A stretch of 17,743 nt of DNA from Flavobacteriales bacterium UBA1694 (GCA_002319955.1 DCJS01000028.1:31144-48886), one strand, 5' to 3'; counted from the stretch's first letter, positions 6,400 to 14,158 are shown. Notes: a model not told the origin generated them from the letters alone. Translations and numbers: made by a program.

Positions 6400-8843
6400 G
6401 TTTTAATATATATACGCTTAACACGTCGTGAAATTGAGGTGAGTACTTCGTAAGGAATCGTCTCACAATAGGTTGCAAAGTCCTCTAGCGAAGGACTTGA
6501 ATTAAAGAGGGTGACTGAATCACCTTCCTGCGCGCTTAATTGGCCAATATCCACCATGAGCATGTCCATGCAAATATTTCCCACAATTGGAACAAGGGTT
6601 CCATTAATACTCACAGAGGCTTTACCATTTCCGATACGCCGTGGAATGCCATCTGCATAGCCGACGGGAATCGTAGCGATTCGCGTCGCTTCCTTGGCAA
6701 CGAACATCCTACTATACCCCACAGAATCCCCTTTTTTAATGTCAGATATTTGGGATATAACCGTTTTAAATCGCACCGCGCTTTGAAGGGACTCTCGCAG
6801 CTTTTCACTGGAGCTTATACCCACCATTCCAATGCCTATTCGAACCATGTCAAATTGGTATTCAGGATAGTTCGCTATGCCTGAAGAATTTAGAATGTGC
6901 AGAAGCGGCGCGTACCCCAGAGTTTTAATTAGAGTACTTGTAAGGCTCTTAAAGGTTTCGATTTGGGACAGGACGTAGTCTTTCTCTTGCGCAATATCCG
7001 AGGTTGACAAGTGCGAAAAAATCGATTTAACTTTGACATTTAAAGTATTAAGCTTTAAACCGAGCTCCATCAGTTCGGCCTCGTGGAACCCTAAGCGATT
7101 CATTCCTGTTTCCAATTTAATGTGGATCGGGTAGGGTCCTAAATGGCCTTTTTGTTCCAATTGATGGCAAAAAAGCTCCAGTACTCGGAAACTATAAATT
7201 TCAGGTTCTAAATTGTATTCAATGATTGTGGCGTAACTGTGCTGCTCGGGGTTCATTACCAAAATTGGCGTCGTAATTCCATTTTTCCGAAGCTCAACCC
7301 CTTCATCGGCATAAGCGACCCCTAGGTAATCAATGTGATGGTGTTGCAGAAATTCGGCAATTTCATAGCCGCCTAGCCCATAGGCATAGGCTTTAACCAT
7401 GGCCATCATTTTAGTCTGTGGCTTTAGAACCGATTTATGGACATTGATATTGTGCAGAATTGAATTAAGATCAATTTCAAGCACTGTATCGTGATTCTGG
7501 AGTTCCAATTGCGTTTTTAGTCGCTCGATTTCAAAGCGCCTTGCCCCCTTAAGTAAAATCAAAGAATCTTCTAAGCGTTGAAGCATTGGGCTTGTCATAA
7601 GCTGTTCGGTGTGCTCAAACGAGTAGGTTTTTGATTGAAATAAGGCGGCATAATGGCAGATTTCCTCCCCAACAAGAAAGACTTTATCAAAACCCTGGTC
7701 ATTTGTTAGCTTGGCCACTTTTTCATAGAGAACCTTCGAGCCACGTCCCTCAACAAAGGAAGTTAGAACTAGATTCTTCTGCGGCTTTTGGTATTCTTTT
7801 ATAAATTGAAAGGCGGTAATCAGCGAATCGAGATCCAAATTAAAAGAATCATTTATAATGAGGTTGCCCCGCTGCCCGTTGACACTTTCAAGGCGCATCT
7901 CCACGCCTTTAAGAGCGTTGATTTTCTCGATAGCCTCGTTAGAGTCAAGCCCTAAATAACAAAGGGTGGTTAAGACGCATAGGGCATTACTAAGAGTCGC
8001 ATGGTCTCGCTGGTGCACAGGTAATGTGATTTTCTGACCTCTGAGCTGAATCTGGACGTCTAATTGCCCGTTTTGCCAATCCCCAAGGATATGGACGTCG
8101 TTATGGGGTTTAAATCCATAGGAGAGTAGGGTGCGGTCTGCAAAGTCTGTCGTGATTTTTTCATAGACCCCAGGGTGATCCCCCGAAAATATGATGGTCT
8201 GGCTGTTTTTAAATAGCTTAAGTTTCTCTTCAATTAACTGACTCTCGTCTTTAAAATGGTACAGGTGGGCAGAGCCAATATGGGTTAGAATTCCAATCTG
8301 AGGGGAGAATATCGCCTCCAATTGTTCCATTTCACCGGGCATGGAGATCCCGACCTCAAACAGACCTAATTCGTCTTCGGAACCGAGTTGTAAAATAGAG
8401 AGTGGAAGCCCAATTTGTGAATTGAAACTTTTCGGACTTTTAACGGTTTTTTGACGGTCCCAAAGGCTTTGGTAAAGCCACTCTTTAACTACGGTCTTTC
8501 CGTTACTTCCGGTGATACCAATAGTTTTTAAGTTTTGAATCTGTTTTAGGTGATAGGCCGCTAATTGCTTTAGGAATGTTTGGGTGTTTTTTACAATAAT
8601 CCAAGTCAAATCACTGTATTCAGGCAAATAAAGGTCTGAAATTACCACCTCAATTCCTTTTTCCCTTGCCTCACCAATGTACTTGTTGCCGCTGCTTTTT
8701 TGGGTTGTGAGCGCAATAAATGCCGTATTGCTACTTGAGTAAATGATTCGACTGTCGAATGCAATTTTTTGGATACGCCGATTTTCCTCACCAATCAACT
8801 CAGAATTGGTAATGTCTGCGATCTGTCTAGCAGTGTAATTCAT
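6396..8843 (-). CDS. murF-alr: Bifunctional MurF / alanine racemase fusion
   Basis: An 815-residue cytoplasmic fusion. Residues 1 to about 450 are a Mur ligase of the MurF type, which adds D-Ala-D-Ala to UDP-MurNAc-tripeptide: P-loop TGSNGKT at 111-117, FEVGISMPGEMEQL at 162-175, THIGSAH at 187-193, and a C-terminal domain. Residues about 451-815 are a PLP alanine racemase: MAMVKAYAYG with the PLP lysine K484, the barrel segment KLETGMNRLGFH, the catalytic tyrosine Y710 in VGYSRMF, and ICMDM. The two halves would make and use D-alanine in the same protein. This fusion is characteristic of Bacteroidota. The MurF motif that reads near NDAYNANP in typical enzymes is here NDSFNLDLDS (331-340), so ligase activity should not be taken for granted. 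It lies 17 bases after tdk and overlaps the patatin gene by four bases. Confidence 0.95.
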   Translation of the reverse strand: MNYTARQIADITNSELIGEENRRIQKIAFDSRIIYSSSNTAFIALTTQKSSGNKYIGEAREKGIEVVISDLYLPEYSDLTWIIVKNTQTFLKQLAAYHLKQIQNLKTIGITGSNGKTVVKEWLYQSLWDRQKTVKSPKSFNSQIGLPLSILQLGSEDELGLFEVGISMPGEMEQLEAIFSPQIGILTHIGSAHLYHFKDESQLIEEKLKLFKNSQTIIFSGDHPGVYEKITTDFADRTLLSYGFKPHNDVHILGDWQNGQLDVQIQLRGQKITLPVHQRDHATLSNALCVLTTLCYLGLDSNEAIEKINALKGVEMRLESVNGQRGNLIINDSFNLDLDSLITAFQFIKEYQKPQKNLVLTSFVEGRGSKVLYEKVAKLTNDQGFDKVFLVGEEICHYAALFQSKTYSFEHTEQLMTSPMLQRLEDSLILLKGARRFEIERLKTQLELQNHDTVLEIDLNSILHNINVHKSVLKPQTKMMAMVKAYAYGLGGYEIAEFLQHHHIDYLGVAYADEGVELRKNGITTPILVMNPEQHSYATIIEYNLEPEIYSFRVLELFCHQLEQKGHLGPYPIHIKLETGMNRLGFHEAELMELGLKLNTLNVKVKSIFSHLSTSDIAQEKDYVLSQIETFKSLTSTLIKTLGYAPLLHILNSSGIANYPEYQFDMVRIGIGMVGISSSEKLRESLQSAVRFKTVISQISDIKKGDSVGYSRMFVAKEATRIATIPVGYADGIPRRIGNGKASVSINGTLVPIVGNICMDMLMVDIGQLSAQEGDSVTLFNSSPSLEDFATYCETIPYEVLTSISRRVKRIYIKT

Positions 8844-8860
8844 TGGTGTTTAATTAAGAC

Positions 8861-9448
8861 CTATCTATTTCGATTTTCGAGCTCTTCGACAAAGATGTTT
8901 CGGCTTACGGCCTCATAACTTTGGACTTCTCCGAGTTCAACTAAATCGGTACTTTCGGTAATTCGCAGGGAGTAATTCGCTAGATTTCCCGTTCGTTTGC
9001 ATATCGCATGGACCTTCGTTACGTACTCTGCGGTGGCCATTAAATGGGGCATAGGGCCAAAAGGGCGCCCTAAGAAATCCATATCAAGGCCCGCAATTAC
9101 CACGCGGATTCCATTGTTTGCTAGGGTATTGGCAACCTCGACAATTCCTTGGTCAAAAAATTGTGCCTCATCGATTCCCACCACGTCGCAATTAGAGCCT
9201 AATAATAGAATTTCACTGGAGCTTTCTACTGGTGTACTTCGAATCTTCGTATCGTTGTGCGAGACAACCTGCGATTCATCGTAACGCACATCTAATTTCG
9301 GTTTGAAAATTTCGACGGCTTGACCTGCCATTTCAGCACGACGAAGTCGTCGGATAAGTTCTTCAGTTTTTCCTGAGAACATCGATCCGCAAATGACTTC
9401 CATCCATCCGCTTTGCTTGGCGTGATTAATTGTATTTTCTAAAAACAT
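8861..9448 (-). CDS. tdk: Thymidine kinase (TK1 type)
   Basis: Salvage enzyme that phosphorylates thymidine to dTMP with ATP in the cytoplasm; 195 residues, a normal length. The Walker A motif GSMFSGKTEE is at 21-30 and the Walker B/lasso start DEAQFFD at 93-99, with the general-base glutamate E94. ATAEYVTKVHAIC leads into the lasso domain. Typical TK1 enzymes bind a structural zinc with two CxxC pairs. Here the first pair is C150-K-R-T and the second is S182-R-N-I185, so the zinc site is essentially absent. As I recall, flavobacterial enzymes share this loss. The start ATG 9448 precedes MFLENTINH, which also matches my recollection of flavobacterial Tdk. It is the first gene of the leftward run and diverges from the acidic protein gene. 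Confidence 0.96.
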   Translation of the reverse strand: MFLENTINHAKQSGWMEVICGSMFSGKTEELIRRLRRAEMAGQAVEIFKPKLDVRYDESQVVSHNDTKIRSTPVESSSEILLLGSNCDVVGIDEAQFFDQGIVEVANTLANNGIRVVIAGLDMDFLGRPFGPMPHLMATAEYVTKVHAICKRTGNLANYSLRITESTDLVELGEVQSYEAVSRNIFVEELENRNR

Positions 9449-9463
9449 TTGTTAAATTAGCCG

Positions 9464-9471
9464 TAGTTTTG
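9464..9471 (+). promoter_or_regulatory. Candidate -7 element for the rightward operon
   Basis: TAGTTTTG fits the Bacteroidota primary sigma factor -7 consensus TAnnTTTG, and would place transcription start about 30 bases before the ATG at 9509. No well-spaced -33 TTG was found: the nearest, at 9449-9451, is only 12 bases upstream of the box. This is a pattern match only. Confidence 0.35.
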
Positions 9472-9477
9472 ACGCTT

Positions 9478-9485
9478 CAAAAATA
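9478..9485 (-). promoter_or_regulatory. Candidate -7 element for tdk
   Basis: On the minus strand this reads TATTTTTG, a match to TAnnTTTG about 30 bases upstream of the tdk ATG. No clear -33 TTG lies at the usual distance. It faces the candidate element for the rightward operon, so the two start regions would overlap. Confidence 0.33.
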
Positions 9486-9508
9486 ACGAAAATTTAATAA
9501 GGTTGGCC

Positions 9509-10567
9509 ATGACACGTATCGAAGATTTAAGATTACAGTATTTTGAGCATTGCAAAGGAATTCTTTCAGAGTTGCAGAATATTGAGAATGAAAGCGACTT
9601 AATCAATCAAAAATCAAGTCTGGATGCCTTAATTGAAAATATTGCTTTTCTAAAGCATTTGCAGCAAAACGAGGGCGCGTTTACGCAACCAATTCCTTTG
9701 CAGCAGTTTGAAGCTGAGGACGAATTGAGCCTCGATTCGGTGGGGCTAACCCCAGCGTCAGATAGCTCTGGTTCTGAAGCTAGTCAGTTCAGTTTTGCCA
9801 TGGCAGGGCCAATCCTTACAGAGACCGAAGAGCAGGACCCTGTGGCGCATGAAAACGTGCTTGTAGAAAAGGCCAATCTAAGTGAAAAGTTAGAGGATCA
9901 GGACCTTATAGAGGATGTGAGTTTGCTCGAAGAACAAGTCAATGAAGAACTAGTTAGCCAAGAGGCATTGAGTGTTTTTCAACAAGAGGATCGTATTTTT
10001 GAAGACGATGCTAAAGAAGAAGTATCTGACTTCACTGAGGCGAGCCAACCCGAGCTAGTCAATGAATTAGATCTGGACCTTGAATTAAGCCAAACCCCTA
10101 GAGGCACAGAGCCGACTCAAGAGTTCGAGTCGCAATCTGAAGGTTCCAAGGAGCTTTTTCATACAGAACCTCATGAGCATAAGATTGAAAAGAAATTTAA
10201 ATTGGCTCACATTAAGGGGTTAAGTGGGGCTGTTAGTTCTTTGTTTGAGCAGGATCATCTTGATCTGCCTAATGAGGTAGAGAAACAAGTGCTAACCAGT
10301 GAAGTGACTCGAAGACCTGAGCAGGTGCAAGACCCAAAACAACGCACGCAATTTAAGCTTGATTTAAACGACCGAATTGCCTTCACTAAAATACTTTTTG
10401 ACGGCAGTCAATCGGAACTTAACCACACGGTGAACGAACTGAACGACTTTAAAGACCTCGAGCAGGCCAAGGACTACCTTAGCCAAGTGTACCATAAACG
10501 CAATTGGAAAACAGCAGACGAGTACGCCCAGAGATTGTGGATGCTTGTGGAAACTAAGTTCCAGTAA
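9509..10567 (+). CDS. Acidic protein of unknown function with conserved C-terminus
   Basis: I do not recognise a function. The product is 352 residues, counted from the ATG at 9509; a TTG six bases upstream is in frame but less likely. Three parts can be seen. Residues 1 to about 55 are helical and could form a short coiled coil. About 65-235 is very rich in Glu, Asp, Gln and Ser, low in complexity and probably disordered. The last 65 residues or so (from LDLNDRIAFTKILFDG to the end) are balanced in composition, with conserved-looking aromatic and Asn positions (NDFKDLEQAKDYL, WKTADEYAQRLWMLVE). From memory, a similar C-terminal block occurs in other hypothetical Bacteroidota proteins. There is no signal peptide or membrane segment, so it is probably cytoplasmic. 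It leads the operon with the MurC-like ligase and rsmI, 36 bases upstream of the ligase. Confidence 0.85.
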   Translation: MTRIEDLRLQYFEHCKGILSELQNIENESDLINQKSSLDALIENIAFLKHLQQNEGAFTQPIPLQQFEAEDELSLDSVGLTPASDSSGSEASQFSFAMAGPILTETEEQDPVAHENVLVEKANLSEKLEDQDLIEDVSLLEEQVNEELVSQEALSVFQQEDRIFEDDAKEEVSDFTEASQPELVNELDLDLELSQTPRGTEPTQEFESQSEGSKELFHTEPHEHKIEKKFKLAHIKGLSGAVSSLFEQDHLDLPNEVEKQVLTSEVTRRPEQVQDPKQRTQFKLDLNDRIAFTKILFDGSQSELNHTVNELNDFKDLEQAKDYLSQVYHKRNWKTADEYAQRLWMLVETKFQ

Positions 10568-10603
10568 GCCATCACCTTAAGTTAAGTCCTAGCATCGTAG
10601 CTT

Positions 10604-11980
10604 ATGATTAAAGATATTTCAGAATTCAATACTGTATTTTTCATTGGCGTTGCCGGAGTCGGCATGAGTGCCATCGCGCAGTACCTTAGTGGCGTGGGTA
10701 AGAGCGTGTCTGGAAGTGACCGCTATTTCAATTCAGAGCAAGACAATTCAACGAGAGTGCAGCTCGAAACTCAGGGCGTGAGGTGCTACGCACAAGACGG
10801 CTCTGGAATTTCAAGCGCAACGGATTTAATTGTTGTTTCCAGTGCTATTGAAGACACGGTGGAAGAAGTACGAAAGGCTAAGGAATTAAACATCCCAATT
10901 ATTAAGCGCAGTGAACTTCTCGCCCTTATTGCTAGAAGTAAAAAAACCGTAGCGGTGGCTGGAACCTCTGGTAAAAGCACAACGGCAGCTATGTTATTTC
11001 AGATCCTTCAGGACGCCGGAATGCAGCCTAGCATCATGACTGGTGCCGGACTAAGTTCCCTTATAAAGGAAGGGAAAATCGGAAATGCGCATGTGGGAGA
11101 AGGCGAGTGGCTCGTTATTGAAGCAGACGAAAGCGACGGCTCTGTAGTGAACTATACTCCAGAAATTGGCCTTTTACTAAATATTGACAAAGACCATCAA
11201 GAAATTGAAGAGTTGGTCGGACTTTTTGAGAAGTTTAAAGCCAATACAACAGGAAGTTTCATTGTCAACTTAAGCCATGAACTGACCAGGCCTTTAAGTA
11301 ATGGTTTGGAGGAAGATTTTGGGTTTCAGGAGCCAAAAGCGCACTACAATGTTACTAAGTTTAGTCAAAATGAATTTGAAATTCGTTTTCAGGTGCTTGG
11401 ACAGGATTTTGAGATGCAGTCCCTTGGACAGCATAGTGCCGAGAACGCTGCAGCGGCCATTGCGGTTGCTCATAAAATTGGAGTCGATCTTAAAACCGCT
11501 GCAAAGAGCTTGAAATCATATGAAGGGATCTACCGAAGACATCAAATAATTGGTCAGAAAAATGGGGTGTGGGTCATTGATGACTACGCGCACAATCCCG
11601 CAAAATGTGCCGCCTCAATTCGAGCCGTGCAAGCCGTCCGACCAAATGTAATCGCCTGGTTTCAGCCCCACGGGTACGGGCCCACGAGATTTCTAAAGGA
11701 TGAATTTATAAAAGAACTCTCCAGTGCCCTACGCGATACAGACGAGATTTGGATGAGTGAAATTTACTATGTCGGTGGCAGTGTTACTAAAGATATTTCC
11801 GCAAATGATTTAGTTCAGGGCATCAAAGAGGAAGGAAAAAAGGCCTATTACGTCGAAGATCGTCAGGACTTACTGCCTTCAATTCGAGAACGCTTAACAA
11901 AAGACAGTGTCGTTCTACTGATGGGTGCTCGAGACCCAAGTTTGGAAGTGTTTGCTAAAGATTTTTTTGAGAAATTATGA
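10604..11980 (+). CDS. MurC-type Mur ligase (UDP-MurNAc–amino acid ligase family)
   Basis: A 458-residue three-domain Mur ligase. The N-terminal Rossmann motif FFIGVAGVGMSAIA (12-25) and GSDR are of the MurC/Mpl type. The ATP loop is AGTSGKSTT (119-127), where MurC and Mpl normally have GTHGKTTT. EADESDGS (173-180) resembles MurC (EADESDAS) rather than Mpl (ADEYDCAFFD). The later motifs are NIDKDH, GQHSAENAAAA in place of MurC GRHNxxNAxAA, IDDYAHNPAK (325-334) and FQPHGYGPTRFL (353-364). The family joins an amino acid or peptide to UDP-MurNAc using ATP. MurC itself usually sits in the division and cell wall cluster, which is not present here, so this may be a second, recycling or specialised ligase. 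Its TGA overlaps the rsmI ATG (ATGA). The family is sure; the exact substrate is not. Confidence 0.85.
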   Translation: MIKDISEFNTVFFIGVAGVGMSAIAQYLSGVGKSVSGSDRYFNSEQDNSTRVQLETQGVRCYAQDGSGISSATDLIVVSSAIEDTVEEVRKAKELNIPIIKRSELLALIARSKKTVAVAGTSGKSTTAAMLFQILQDAGMQPSIMTGAGLSSLIKEGKIGNAHVGEGEWLVIEADESDGSVVNYTPEIGLLLNIDKDHQEIEELVGLFEKFKANTTGSFIVNLSHELTRPLSNGLEEDFGFQEPKAHYNVTKFSQNEFEIRFQVLGQDFEMQSLGQHSAENAAAAIAVAHKIGVDLKTAAKSLKSYEGIYRRHQIIGQKNGVWVIDDYAHNPAKCAASIRAVQAVRPNVIAWFQPHGYGPTRFLKDEFIKELSSALRDTDEIWMSEIYYVGGSVTKDISANDLVQGIKEEGKKAYYVEDRQDLLPSIRERLTKDSVVLLMGARDPSLEVFAKDFFEKL

Positions 11981-12654
11981 GTGGAATTCTATATTTTGTG
12001 CCAACCCCAATTGGCAATCTAGAAGATATGACCTACCGCGCAGTGCGTGTCCTAAAGGAAGTAGACTATATCTTATGTGAAGACACACGGACCTCAGGGG
12101 TGCTTTTAAAGCATTATGAAATAAGTAAACCCACACGCGCCTACCATCTGCATAATGAGCACCAAGCAACCCAGAGAATTGTCGATGATTTGAAAAATGG
12201 ATCAAGCGTTGCTATAATTACCGATGCGGGGACACCAGGGATTTCCGATCCTGGGTATCTGCTTGCTAGAGCCTGCGCTGATAAGGACCTTGAGATAATT
12301 TGTCTGCCAGGAGCAACGGCGTTTGTACCAGCACTAGTTGTGTCAGGACTTCCAAATAATGAGTTCTTTTTTGCGGGTTTTTTGCCCCCAAAAAAAGGCA
12401 GACAGACCAAATTAAAAGAATTAGCAGCCCTAGGCAAAACGGTTGTGATCTATGAAAGCCCTCATAAAATCAATACGGCACTTGAGCAAATTCTTGAGTT
12501 TTTTGGTCCAGAAACACGCCTAAGTTTAAGCCGTGAGATTTCTAAAAAGTTTGAAGAAACAAAACGGGGAACAATCGAAGAATTAATCGAATTTTCAAAA
12601 AGTAAGACCTTGAAAGGAGAAATTGTTCTGGTTGTAAACAATACCATAAATTAG
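11977..12654 (+). CDS. rsmI: 16S rRNA C1402 2'-O-methyltransferase RsmI
   Basis: SAM-dependent methyltransferase of the tetrapyrrole-methylase fold that 2'-O-methylates C1402 of 16S rRNA in the decoding centre. Family motifs are in order: FVPTPIGNLEDMTYRA near the start, CEDTRTSGVLLKHY (about 34-47), the SAM-binding loop ITDAGTPGISDPGY (about 77-90), LPGATAFVPALVVSGLP, and GFLPPKKGRQ. At 225 residues it is shorter than the E. coli enzyme (286) and appears to lack the small C-terminal helical domain. The core is complete. The ATG overlaps the stop of the Mur ligase by four bases, so the genes are translationally coupled. Confidence 0.96.
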   Translation: MSGILYFVPTPIGNLEDMTYRAVRVLKEVDYILCEDTRTSGVLLKHYEISKPTRAYHLHNEHQATQRIVDDLKNGSSVAIITDAGTPGISDPGYLLARACADKDLEIICLPGATAFVPALVVSGLPNNEFFFAGFLPPKKGRQTKLKELAALGKTVVIYESPHKINTALEQILEFFGPETRLSLSREISKKFEETKRGTIEELIEFSKSKTLKGEIVLVVNNTIN

Positions 12655-12696
12655 TCAGTAAAGGCAAGTAGATCGTATTAACTTTAATAAAAAAAT

Positions 12697-13440
12697 ATGA
12701 AATTATTAGAAGGAAAAGTGGCGCTCGTAACAGGCGGCACAAGAGGAATAGGAAAAGGAATTGTGGAAGGGTTTGTCGCCCAAGGCGCGCATGTAGCCTT
12801 TACTTATGCCGGATCTGTTGAGAAAGCCAAAGAGCTTGAGACGTCACTAGGAGGAGACTCCAAAGTGAAAGCCTACCAGTCGGATGCCTCTGATTTTGAC
12901 GCGGCCCAATTGCTAGTTGAACAAGTCATGAAAGAATTTGGAAAAATTGATATATTAGTCAATAATGCGGGAATCACCAAAGACAATCTAATGCTAAGAA
13001 TGTCAAAAGAAGATTGGGACACCATTATTCGCGTCAATTTGGATTCTGTTTTCAATTTAACCAAAGCGGTTATTAAACCCATGATGAAGGCGAAATCAGG
13101 TTCCATTATTAACATGACCTCTGTGGTTGGTGTGAAAGGAAATGCAGGGCAAGCAAACTACGCAGCTTCCAAGGCTGGTGTTATTGGGTTTACCAAATCA
13201 ATTGCCTTAGAACTTGGTTCTCGAAATATACGATGTAACGCCATAGCACCCGGATTTATTGAAACAGAAATGACCGCTGCATTGGATGAAAAAACAGTTC
13301 AAGGGTGGAGAGAAGCTATCCCTTTGAAGCGCGGTGGGCAGCCCAAAGATGTGGCTAATGCCTGTGTGTTCTTTGGAAGCGAACTCTCGGCTTATGTGAC
13401 TGGCCAAGTGCTCAATGTCGATGGAGGTATGTTGACCTAA
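12697..13440 (+). CDS. fabG: 3-oxoacyl-[ACP] reductase FabG
   Basis: NADPH-dependent short-chain dehydrogenase that reduces 3-oxoacyl-ACP in the first reductive step of fatty acid elongation; 247 residues, the standard length. The cofactor motif TGGTRGIGKG is at 12-21 and NNAG at 89-92. The catalytic residues N114, S142, Y155 and K159 are all present (NMTSVVG, NYAASKAG). RCNAIAPGFIETEMT and the C-terminal VLNVDGGMLT are typical of FabG rather than of other dehydrogenases. The 42-base AT-rich gap after rsmI contains TAACTTTA, one mismatch from the -7 consensus, but it is very close to the ATG. fabG may therefore be read from the upstream operon. The following gene begins four bases after its stop. 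Confidence 0.95.
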   Translation: MKLLEGKVALVTGGTRGIGKGIVEGFVAQGAHVAFTYAGSVEKAKELETSLGGDSKVKAYQSDASDFDAAQLLVEQVMKEFGKIDILVNNAGITKDNLMLRMSKEDWDTIIRVNLDSVFNLTKAVIKPMMKAKSGSIINMTSVVGVKGNAGQANYAASKAGVIGFTKSIALELGSRNIRCNAIAPGFIETEMTAALDEKTVQGWREAIPLKRGGQPKDVANACVFFGSELSAYVTGQVLNVDGGMLT

Positions 13441-13444
13441 AGAA

Positions 13445-14032
13445 ATGAATCTGACTATTGAAGGGAAGGTTTATAGCCGTCCGCTCCTTGTTTTTGCCAT
13501 GCAAGCAGAGGCGGGGAATGAATTTGACAACTACGATAAACTCTTTACGGGGATTGGCAAAGTGAATGCCGCCTACCATCTGACTCGGTATTTAGCGCAG
13601 AACCCCGAGCACGATATAGTAATCAATCTTGGTACAGCGGGGAGTTCGGTATTTAACCGAGGCGAAATTGTGTTAAGCACGCGTTTTGTTCAGCGCGATA
13701 TGGACGTCACAGGACTAGGCCTTCCCAAATATAAAACACCGTTTATTGAAGAAGAGCCAGAAATGGCTTATGGGCTGAATCCCAGTGGATTTGTTCATGG
13801 TGTTTGCGGGTCAGGGGATAACTTTGAGACGGCGCAAACTTCTAGTGATTTCTCGCTCATAGATATGGAAGCCTATGTTTACGCCTTTATTTCTAAGCGT
13901 GAAAATTTCCCATTTTTATGCCTTAAATTTATTTCTGATGGCGCTGACGATTCTGCTGCAGAAGATTGGAGCTCTCAACTAAAGCAGGCTGCCAAAGCCC
14001 TACGTAAGGCGCTTAGTACGCTTGAAGTTTAA
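13445..14032 (+). CDS. Purine nucleosidase / nucleoside phosphorylase family protein
   Basis: A 195-residue protein of the PNP/UDP phosphorylase fold, most like 5'-methylthioadenosine/S-adenosylhomocysteine nucleosidases. What can be seen: LLVFAMQAEAG (14-24) with E22 at the place of the MTAN glutamate; FTGIGKVNAAYHLTRYL; INLGTAGS (60-67), matching the ribose- and base-binding strand; IDMEAYVYA with M141-E142; and FISDGADDSAAEDW with D165, the position of the catalytic aspartate in MTAN. It is shorter than typical MtnN (about 230) and the middle part is reduced. It would cleave a purine nucleoside in the cytoplasm; which one is uncertain. A futalosine hydrolase (MqnB) role is possible but no menaquinone gene is nearby. 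Its tight spacing to fabG suggests co-transcription. Confidence 0.78.
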   Translation: MNLTIEGKVYSRPLLVFAMQAEAGNEFDNYDKLFTGIGKVNAAYHLTRYLAQNPEHDIVINLGTAGSSVFNRGEIVLSTRFVQRDMDVTGLGLPKYKTPFIEEEPEMAYGLNPSGFVHGVCGSGDNFETAQTSSDFSLIDMEAYVYAFISKRENFPFLCLKFISDGADDSAAEDWSSQLKQAAKALRKALSTLEV

Positions 14033-14081
14033 GACTCTGTTTTCTTACTAGGGAAATGCCCGATTTGCCTGGATAGACCAA

Positions 14082-14122
14082 AATAGCCAAGGCCCACCAA
14101 ATGAAGGTGGGCCTTGGCTATT
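14082..14122. terminator. Long hairpin between convergent genes, probable terminator
   Basis: A perfect 17-bp stem (14082-14098 with 14106-14122) surrounds a 7-nt loop AAATGAA in the 126-base gap between the nucleosidase gene and surE, which face each other. Neither side has a proper U-tract: rightward it continues CTATAG, and leftward only four T follow. It may act as a bidirectional transcription barrier or protect 3' ends. Terminator function is inferred from position and stem strength. Confidence 0.6.
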
Positions 14123-14158
14123 CTATAGTATCCCTTTAGGCCAAAAAAACAGTGGTTT

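Noticed and set aside
6540..6884. Antisense open frame of 114 codons opposite the racemase part of murF-alr
   Set aside because: It overlaps a well-conserved enzyme on the other strand, shows no recognisable domain and has no promoter; it is a shadow frame.
12141..12437. Antisense open frame of 98 codons opposite rsmI
   Set aside because: It mirrors conserved rsmI codons and its composition is not protein-like; a second antisense frame at 11975-12205 is rejected for the same reason.
13445..14032. Naming this gene mqnB (futalosine hydrolase)
   Set aside because: The fold is shared by several nucleosidases, the length and motifs do not single out MqnB, and no menaquinone gene is adjacent.
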